Program-made: the position numbers and the translations under genes | Shown: positions 1 through 4,929 of the stretch, piece by piece | How the letters are laid out: the number at the start of each line of letters is the position of its first letter | Position numbering within the stretch: the first letter of the stretch is position 1 | Notes under the pieces: generated by a model | Told to the model about the DNA's origin: nothing | What the model saw: only the letters and a program-made list of their open reading frames with translations | Database searches by the model: none | Origin: Deltaproteobacteria bacterium RBG_13_49_15 | GTDB taxonomy: Bacteria > Desulfobacterota > Desulfobacteria > Desulfobacterales > UBA2156 | Length of the DNA: 6,110 nt | Assembly (NCBI GenBank): GCA_001797695.1 | Contig: MGQD01000028.1 | Coordinates: 1-6,110 of the forward strand | Direction: 5' to 3'

Positions 1-1
1 A

Positions 2-1402
2 AAAGGTAAGAGCATCGGGGAAATCGATGGGTTCAGAGCATTTAAGGAAACCCACCCCGGAGCAATCTATCTCCACAGGGGAGATACATATCTGATAAAC
101 CGGCTGGATATCGCTACCGGAACCGTGGAGGCGGCTAAGGCTCAAGTCGACTATTATACCAGGGTCAGAGGGCATAAGAATACAGAGATTCTTGATGTGA
201 TTGGGGAAAAAAATATTTGGAAAACAAAGGTTTACTTCGGAAGATTGAAAGTAACGGATCAGGTCACCGGGTATGAAAAATGGCGGATTCATGCCGGAAA
301 ATCGCTAGGGATTATTCCGCTCGATCTTCCACCGCTGGTTTTTGAAACCGAAGGATTGTGGTACCGGATTCCGCAGGAAATCCAGAACAAGACCGAAGAA
401 GCCTATCTGCATTTTATGGGAGGGATTCATGCCATTGAGCATGCCTGCATCGGCATTTTCCCGCTGCTGGTTATGACGGATCGAAATGATTTGGGCGGGA
501 TTTCAACCCCGTTTCATCATCAGGTTCAGGGGCCTGCCGTATTTATTTACGACGGAATCCCGGGAGGTGCGGGCTTGTGCCGCCAATCCTTTGAAAAAGC
601 CGAAACGCTGCTCGAATTTACACTCAAAACCATTGCCACTTGTCCTTGCGAATCCGGTTGTCCATCCTGCGTTCATTCTCCCAAATGCGGGTCCGGGAAC
701 AGGCCGATCGATAAAGCTGCTGCCGTGTTCATCCTGCAGGCCATGAAATCATCCGGCACAACAATAACCGTTCCTAAATTGTCATCGGTATTAACAACCA
801 AACCGGATCCGCTCCCGATAAAGACGTTCCGGCAAGATCTTCGTTTCGGAGTCCTGGATCTTGAAACGCAATTTTCGGCGGAGGAGGTCGGGGGATGGCA
901 CCGGATGGATTTGATGAAAATCAGTTGCGTCGTCCTTTACGATTCAAAAAAAGATGCTTTTTTTGAATTTCTGGAAGATCAAATTCCTCTCCTTCTGAAA
1001 CATTTAAAAAGCTTGGATCTGGTCGTCGGGTTTAACATCAAACGATTTGATTATGGCGTATTGACCGGATATACGGATTTTGATTTTGCCGCACTCCCCA
1101 CAATGGATATTCTGGAAGAGATTAAAAACCATCTGGGCTTCCGTCTTCCCCTTCAACATCTGGCCGAGGTGACCCTTGGGAAAAAGAAAATGGCCGACGG
1201 GCTTCAGGCTCTCAGATGGTGGAAAGAAGGAAAAATCAGAGAGATCATAGAGTATTGCCGAAAAGACGTGGAAATCACCCGCGATCTTTGGCTTTTTGGA
1301 ATGAAAACAGGGTATCTTTTATTCCGGAACAAATCCGGCAAGACGGTGCGTATCCCGGTTGGCTGGCATATCCCCCCAAAAGAGGATGGAGGGGACAAAT
1401 AA
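2..1402 (+). CDS. MrfA/YprA-type DEAD/DEAH-box DNA repair helicase fused to a MrfB/YprB-like DEDD exonuclease (5' partial)
   Basis: The frame is open from base 2 to the TAA at 1400-1402, giving 466 visible residues (numbered from base 2). The helicase motor lies upstream of the window. Residues 6-32 (GEID, HPGAIYLH, GDTYLI) match the conserved block that follows the motor in MrfA/YprA helicases, so the GTG at 125 is not the start. Next come GGIHAIEHA (140-148), YDGIPGGAGL (183-192) and a zinc-type cysteine cluster, C214, C216, C220, C223 and C229, which is the DUF1998/MZB region. After a linker of roughly 50 residues, residues 282-435 form an RNase H-like exonuclease: DLE (D286, E288), GFNIKRFD (D350) and YCRKD (Y418, D422) supply the four DEDD metal ligands. 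In Bacillus subtilis, MrfA (3'-5' helicase) and MrfB (exonuclease) are separate proteins repairing mitomycin lesions. The fused protein would unwind and trim damaged DNA in the cytoplasm; that role is inferred. It has no tail beyond the nuclease domain. Confidence 0.92.
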   Translation, partial: KGKSIGEIDGFRAFKETHPGAIYLHRGDTYLINRLDIATGTVEAAKAQVDYYTRVRGHKNTEILDVIGEKNIWKTKVYFGRLKVTDQVTGYEKWRIHAGKSLGIIPLDLPPLVFETEGLWYRIPQEIQNKTEEAYLHFMGGIHAIEHACIGIFPLLVMTDRNDLGGISTPFHHQVQGPAVFIYDGIPGGAGLCRQSFEKAETLLEFTLKTIATCPCESGCPSCVHSPKCGSGNRPIDKAAAVFILQAMKSSGTTITVPKLSSVLTTKPDPLPIKTFRQDLRFGVLDLETQFSAEEVGGWHRMDLMKISCVVLYDSKKDAFFEFLEDQIPLLLKHLKSLDLVVGFNIKRFDYGVLTGYTDFDFAALPTMDILEEIKNHLGFRLPLQHLAEVTLGKKKMADGLQALRWWKEGKIREIIEYCRKDVEITRDLWLFGMKTGYLLFRNKSGKTVRIPVGWHIPPKEDGGDK

Positions 1403-1405
1403 GCT

Positions 1406-1423
1406 GAAAAACCGGCATCCGGC
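1406..1423 (-). terminator. Weak candidate Rho-independent terminator for the 146-residue gene
   Basis: Read on the minus strand, just past the TAA of the hypothetical gene, is a CCGG-ATG-CCGG hairpin (plus-strand arms 1412-1415 and 1419-1422) followed by five T residues (1411-1407). The stem is only four G/C pairs plus a possible G-T pair, so it is marginal. It sits inside the 24-base gap between two convergent genes, where a terminator is expected. Confidence 0.35.
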
Positions 1424-1426
1424 AAA

Positions 1427-1867
1427 TTATAAGAGGGAAGATTTTTCCCGGGCCAGGAACTTAAGGACCTGCTTGTTCACGCAGGAGTAGATGTCCACAT
1501 CTTCGCCGAAGATATCGATGACATCTTTGTGGTTGATAAGCTTTTCCAGAATGAAGGCCGTCACATAAAGGCTCACCACGTGGGGATTGGTGACAATGTT
1601 TCTGAATGGAGAGACCTGGTAATCGATGTCGAAGTCATCGCTCTTGGTCAGTTTTTCCAGGCACCCTTTGATTTGCTCTTCGAGAGCGTTTTTATTGGTG
1701 GTTTCCACAAAATTATTTTCAACCAGCTTCATGGCAATGGCATTGCTCAGATCATCCGAGCAATCCTTGACTCCGCTGATGGCCATTCTTCTGGCATGCT
1801 CTCTTGAAGATTCAATTTTTGATAAGATACTGGTTTCTCGTGTGCTTTTTCTAAAAACCTTTCCCAT
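1427..1867 (-). CDS. Hypothetical protein, 146 residues, family not recognised
   Basis: I do not recognise this protein. The ATG (1867-1865) is preceded by GAGGA with a six-base spacer and, further up, by a sigma-70-like promoter, so it looks like a genuine single gene. The product is soluble-looking, with no signal peptide and no clear membrane segment. The first 30 residues are basic and Ser/Arg/Lys-rich (MGKVFRKSTRE, SREHARRMA). Residues 34-75 look helical and acidic/polar. Residues 85-138 (from SPFRNIVTNPHVV, through FILEKLINHKDVIDIFGED, to NKQVLKFL) look like the most structured part, alternating hydrophobic helix-like stretches with a conserved-looking acidic turn. Three cysteines (36, 69, 129) are too scattered to suggest a metal site. 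It is convergent with the helicase-exonuclease gene and lies downstream of, but is separated by 140 bases from, the RNase Z-like gene on the same strand. The context does not assign a function. Confidence 0.75.
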   Translation of the reverse strand: MGKVFRKSTRETSILSKIESSREHARRMAISGVKDCSDDLSNAIAMKLVENNFVETTNKNALEEQIKGCLEKLTKSDDFDIDYQVSPFRNIVTNPHVVSLYVTAFILEKLINHKDVIDIFGEDVDIYSCVNKQVLKFLAREKSSLL

Positions 1868-1873
1868 TTGATT

Positions 1874-1878
1874 TCCTC
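1874..1878 (-). promoter_or_regulatory. Ribosome binding site of the 146-residue gene
   Basis: Minus-strand GAGGA lies six bases before the ATG at 1867. It is the clearest Shine-Dalgarno sequence in the window and fixes the start of this otherwise unidentified gene. Confidence 0.75.
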
Positions 1879-1902
1879 ATTCAATTATGGCGCGATAAAC
1901 GT

Positions 1903-1914
1903 TCAATTTATTGA
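1903..1914. repeat. Small perfect dyad in the leader of the 146-residue gene
   Basis: TCAAT-TT-ATTGA is a perfect five-base inverted repeat with a two-base centre. It lies just downstream of the start point expected from the promoter at 1925-1954, a usual place for an operator. Short AT-rich palindromes also arise by chance, so the regulatory reading is inference. Confidence 0.25.
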
Positions 1915-1924
1915 TATGGAAAAA

Positions 1925-1954
1925 ATCATAATATTTTCGCGATAGAGATTTCAA
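1925..1954 (-). promoter_or_regulatory. Sigma-70-type promoter for the 146-residue gene
   Basis: On the minus strand, TTGAAA (1954-1949; five of six matches to TTGACA) and TATGAT (1930-1925; five of six to TATAAT) are separated by 18 bases. Transcription would begin near 1918 and leave a leader of about 50 bases before the ATG. This suggests the gene is transcribed independently of recJ and the RNase Z-like gene. The heptamer CGCGATA lies inside the spacer (1938-1944) and recurs in the leader (1891-1897). Confidence 0.5.
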
Positions 1955-2007
1955 GCAAAATCATTCGGAATCTTTAAAATGACCTTCTGAATCCCTGATC
2001 CGTGAAT

Positions 2008-3018
2008 TTATCTCCGATCCCTGCTCATCGCTTCGGAACAGGCATTCGACGCTTCATCCATAATATACTGATCCAATCCGGTGTAACGTGGAGAGAAATG
2101 AAAAAGAAAATATTGTTTGGCATTGGCCATACCGGCAATATATCCGGCCTGGTGCGCTGTTAGATGATGTTTTTTCATAGCAATCTCACTATCTTTTTTC
2201 AGAAAGGCCGCTTCGATGAAGAGCTGATCCGAATCCCCGGCAAGCATTATAGCCTTCTTTTCATTTTTTGGGTTAAAACAGATATCTGAAATATACGTAA
2301 TTTTTTGTCCGGGCGTCACCAGGGCAATCCGGTCCGCCAATTCTCCCAGCCGGTATTTGTCGGTCCTCCCTTTTCGATCAACTTCAATTATTGATGCCGG
2401 ATCTTTTCCTTCCAGAAGCATACTCTTGAACCGCTTCAACCAGGGTCCGATTTCGAGCCCTAACGATGAAAGCGCATCTTTTCTAATGTTGACGTGAAAA
2501 CGCTCTTTAAATGAAAAGCCGAGGCAGGGGATGCTGTGATCGAAGATCTCCATGGAGATGGAAAATCCGTTTTCAGCAAGCAGAACGGTATCGAACGGAT
2601 GCTCATTCACCTCTCCGGGCCGGAATCCTTCCTCGCAGCGGTATTCACAGGTCGTAATACTTTGGGGACCGATTTCAACAGCATGAAGGACTAAAGGATT
2701 TTTATAATTGTTAACCAGGTCCCAGGAATATCCGGCCAGCTTTCCTTCGACATGCCGTAAAAAAGGGGCAGGCCCATAAAGATACAGGGTTTTCTCACGT
2801 CCTAAAAATAGGCGGATCAGCATATCGAATCCGATGAAATGATCCATGTGCGTATGGGTAATAAAAACGTGGCTGATTTTTAAAATATCTTTCGGAGATA
2901 AATTCGTGATGTCGCCAAGGTCGAAAAGAAGCGCCCGTTTTTCAAATAGAAAGGAGATGTAAAGCCCGGGATCGCCAAAGGGTCCATTGATGAGCCTGGG
3001 GTGAAAAGAGGGCCTCAT
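2008..3018 (-). CDS. RNase Z-like metallo-beta-lactamase-fold nuclease (possible tRNA 3' endonuclease), 336 residues
   Basis: RNase Z cuts the 3' trailer from tRNA precursors with two zinc ions. The metal-binding set is complete: HTHMDH (H55, H57, D59, H60), H161 in FDHSIPCLGF, D245 in YISDI and H307 in HFSPRY. The RNase Z signatures E270 in FIEA, HLTAHQAG (H285) and HFSPRY are present, and a Gly-Pro at 191-192 (LEIGPWLKRF) resembles part of the exosite arm. It departs from textbook RNase Z: the N-terminus reads NGPFGDPGLY and FDLGD instead of the usual GT...P...RN and FDCGEGTQ blocks, and about 50 extra residues (roughly 108-157) precede H161. It therefore belongs to a divergent RNase Z-like branch, and whether it processes tRNA is inferred. 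Its ATG overlaps the recJ stop codon (ATGA, 3018-3015), so the two genes are an operon and probably translationally coupled. Confidence 0.87.
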   Translation of the reverse strand: MRPSFHPRLINGPFGDPGLYISFLFEKRALLFDLGDITNLSPKDILKISHVFITHTHMDHFIGFDMLIRLFLGREKTLYLYGPAPFLRHVEGKLAGYSWDLVNNYKNPLVLHAVEIGPQSITTCEYRCEEGFRPGEVNEHPFDTVLLAENGFSISMEIFDHSIPCLGFSFKERFHVNIRKDALSSLGLEIGPWLKRFKSMLLEGKDPASIIEVDRKGRTDKYRLGELADRIALVTPGQKITYISDICFNPKNEKKAIMLAGDSDQLFIEAAFLKKDSEIAMKKHHLTAHQAGYIAGMANAKQYFLFHFSPRYTGLDQYIMDEASNACSEAMSRDRR

Positions 3019-3027
3019 TGGGCCTCT
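3015..3027 (-). promoter_or_regulatory. ATGA stop/start overlap and ribosome binding site coupling recJ to the RNase Z-like gene
   Basis: On the minus strand, AGAGG (3027-3023) lies inside the last recJ codons, four bases before an ATG whose last two bases begin the TGA of recJ. The short spacing and the overlap are typical of termination-reinitiation, so the downstream nuclease is expected to be made in step with RecJ. Confidence 0.65.
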
Positions 3028-4733
3028 TCGACGATGAGTTGGATGTTTTTCCGGCCTTCCCAGCGGTTCCAGGAAAGACGATAAGCAATCCTGGCAAACC
3101 GTTCTTTCATTGCCAGATTCGGATTGATATTGAATTGAATCGCTTCCTTCGCTTGTTTTCCTTCGCCGGGCTTTTGAGAAAGAACCATCCGTCGATGCTT
3201 TTCACCGACAATCTTGGAAGAAACGATATGAACATCATCGGCCATAAACAAAGGCGCCGGATTCCCGGTTCCATATGGTTTGACGGCATCGAGGGAATCG
3301 AGAAGTTCAGAGGAGATATTCTCAAGCTGAAGTTTGCAGTCGATGGTGATTTTTGGGATGAAATCCTCCGGTCGAGTTGACCGGGCGACCGCTTTTTCGA
3401 AATCATCTGCAAACGCTTGGATGTTATCGGATCTGATTTTGAGTCCTGCCGCCATGATATGGCCGCCGAATCGTTCGAGAGTATTCCGGCAAGAATCGAG
3501 AGTGCGGCAGAGATCGAGTCCGGGAATGCTTCGGGCAGAGCCTTTTCCAATACCGTCCTTAAGCGAGATCAGTATTGTCGGACGATAATATTTTTCAACC
3601 AGTTTGGAAGCAACAATTCCAAGGACCCCTTCATGCCACCCTTTTCCGGACATGACAAGGGTCCGGTTTCGAAGCATCCGTGGAAATTTGCGGACATATT
3701 GATCGATTTCATCAAGCAGTTCTTTTTCAAGGTTTTGGCGACGGCTGTTCAACTTGCCGAGCAGGACCGCTTTTTCCCTGGCGGAATCCAAATCATTGTC
3801 GATCAGAAGATGGAAGGCGGCATCGGCATGTCCTATCCGGCCGGCGGCATTCAACCGGGGAGAGAGGCGAAATGCAATGTCTTCGGTATCGATCGACCCG
3901 ATAGGCGTTCCTGATGATTCGGCAAGGGCCCGAAGTCCTTTTCGGCGCCCGGAACGGATTATTTCAAGTCCGATTTTTGACAGGATTCGATTTTCATGAA
4001 TCAAAGGGACCATATCCGCGATGGTCCCGAGGGCCACCAGATCTGAAAACCGTTTCAGGTTTGGCTCGGTCCTTCCTTTCCAAACGCCTTTTTCCCTTAA
4101 ATGCTTCCTTAAGGCGATGATTAAGAAATAGACCACGCCCACTCCCGAGAGATGCCCCAATCCGGAGGGGCAATCCTTTCGATTCGGATTGATCACGGCA
4201 AGTGCTTCCGGGAGGTCGGATGAAACCTGGTGATGGTCGGTGACGATGACATCGATTCCGGACGCATTTGCTTTTCTAACGGCATCATGGCTTCCTGAAC
4301 CGCAATCCGCCGTAATAAGAAGACCGATCTTTTTTGGAACCAGGCAATGATGAACATGATGCGCCTGAAATCCATACCCTTCTTCACTTCGATGCGGGAT
4401 ATGGCAAAAAACATCCGCTCCAAGGAATTTGAAAAATTCATACAGGCAGGCCGTGGCGGTAATGCCGTCCACGTCATAATCCCCAAAGATCAGGATATTT
4501 TCTTTTTTATCCAGGGCCAGTGCAATGCGATGCACCGCTTTTGTCATATCCGCCATGGAAAAAGGCGTGCGGAGACGGTTCAGCGCCGGAGATAAAAAAT
4601 GAACGGCATCTTCCCCCTCTTGAATACCGCGATTCACCAATATGGATGCCACCACAGGGTGAACATGGGTGGCGTTGATGATCCTTCGAACCGCTTCCGG
4701 ATTCGGTTTTAAGATCTCCCACGATTTCTCCAT
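3015..4733 (-). CDS. recJ: Single-stranded-DNA-specific 5'-3' exonuclease RecJ
   Basis: RecJ degrades single-stranded DNA 5' to 3' in recombinational, mismatch and base-excision repair. Numbered from the chosen start, the DHH phosphoesterase motifs are all present: DYDVDG (85-90), ADCG (142-145), TDHH (165-168) and GTIAD (236-240), followed by SPRLNAAGR (291-299). The DHHA1 domain shows GWHEGVLGIVA (365-375) and the FGGH motif (422-425). The remaining C-terminus, with KPYGTGNPAPLF (485-496), fits the RecJ OB-fold region. The frame is open up to an ATG at 4859, but I place the start at the ATG at 4733. That gives 572 residues, close to E. coli RecJ (577), and begins with MEKSWEILKPNPEAV, a normal RecJ opening. 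The 42 extra upstream residues look unlike protein sequence. Neither start has a convincing Shine-Dalgarno site. The gene is first in an operon with the RNase Z-like gene and divergent from miaB. Confidence 0.96.
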   Translation of the reverse strand: MEKSWEILKPNPEAVRRIINATHVHPVVASILVNRGIQEGEDAVHFLSPALNRLRTPFSMADMTKAVHRIALALDKKENILIFGDYDVDGITATACLYEFFKFLGADVFCHIPHRSEEGYGFQAHHVHHCLVPKKIGLLITADCGSGSHDAVRKANASGIDVIVTDHHQVSSDLPEALAVINPNRKDCPSGLGHLSGVGVVYFLIIALRKHLREKGVWKGRTEPNLKRFSDLVALGTIADMVPLIHENRILSKIGLEIIRSGRRKGLRALAESSGTPIGSIDTEDIAFRLSPRLNAAGRIGHADAAFHLLIDNDLDSAREKAVLLGKLNSRRQNLEKELLDEIDQYVRKFPRMLRNRTLVMSGKGWHEGVLGIVASKLVEKYYRPTILISLKDGIGKGSARSIPGLDLCRTLDSCRNTLERFGGHIMAAGLKIRSDNIQAFADDFEKAVARSTRPEDFIPKITIDCKLQLENISSELLDSLDAVKPYGTGNPAPLFMADDVHIVSSKIVGEKHRRMVLSQKPGEGKQAKEAIQFNINPNLAMKERFARIAYRLSWNRWEGRKNIQLIVEEAQ

Positions 4734-4856
4734 GATTTCAGGATAACGTATAACTCCCAACCGAACAAGAACGAATTGATGCCTCCCACTTGAACTCCCG
4801 AATCCTTGGTTCCTAAAGTTGCAGGCTTCAGCCGGTAGTTTATTATTGATACGGGG
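4734..4856 (-). other. Open extension upstream of recJ, probably non-coding; possible dispersed repeat
   Basis: The recJ frame stays open for 42 codons upstream of the chosen start, but the peptide is rich in Asn, Arg, Gly and Ser without any domain, and the ATG at 4859 has no ribosome binding site. The DNA includes the hairpin GGCT-TC-AGCC (4824-4833) within GCAGGCTTCAGCC. From memory, this resembles the GCAGGCT...AGCCTGC palindromes that recur between genes in many environmental bacteria. I suggest it is a degenerate repeat or untranslated leader; this cannot be settled from one copy. Confidence 0.35.
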
Positions 4857-4895
4857 CATGATGCAATGATAGCGTTAGCAAATAGCCCCTGGAAT

Positions 4896-4913
4896 TCAAA
4901 TTATAAGATTTGA
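4896..4913. repeat. AT-rich inverted repeat between recJ and miaB
   Basis: TCAAAT-TATAAG-ATTTGA is a perfect six-base inverted repeat with a six-base centre, ending nine bases before the miaB ATG. It overlaps the candidate minus-strand -10 box. It could be an operator shared by the divergent genes, or a weak hairpin near the miaB ribosome entry site. The dyad is seen directly; its role is inferred. Confidence 0.3.
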
Positions 4914-4929
4914 CCATTTGCGATGCTAA
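4900..4929 (-). promoter_or_regulatory. Candidate recJ promoter
   Basis: On the minus strand a perfect TATAAT (4905-4900) lies 18 bases after TTAGCA (4929-4924; four of six matches to TTGACA). Transcription would start near 4893, giving a leader of about 160 bases before the preferred recJ start. The -35 box overlaps the miaB start codon, which is unusual but possible for closely spaced divergent genes. Confidence 0.3.

Noticed and set aside
125..127. GTG as a possible start of the helicase-exonuclease gene
   Set aside because: The frame is open back to base 2 and the upstream residues (GEID, HPGAIYLH, GDTYLI) are conserved MrfA/YprA sequence, so the gene simply enters from outside the window.
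1435..1449. GGGAA-GATTT-TTCCC hairpin as a plus-strand terminator of the helicase-exonuclease gene
   Set aside because: It lies within the 3' coding end of the convergent gene, and no T-tract follows the hairpin on the plus strand.
1529..1807. 92-codon plus-strand open frame opposite the 146-residue gene
   Set aside because: The minus-strand frame is longer, has a clear ribosome binding site and promoter, and accounts for the region.
3417..3914. 165-codon plus-strand open frame opposite recJ
   Set aside because: It lies antisense to the conserved RecJ DHH and DHHA1 coding region, has no recognisable domain and no ribosome binding site; it is a shadow of recJ codon usage.
4734..4859. tRNA-like look (GGGAGTTCAAGT on the minus strand) upstream of recJ
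   Set aside because: The bases flanking the supposed T-loop are not complementary, and no acceptor stem or anticodon arm can be drawn.
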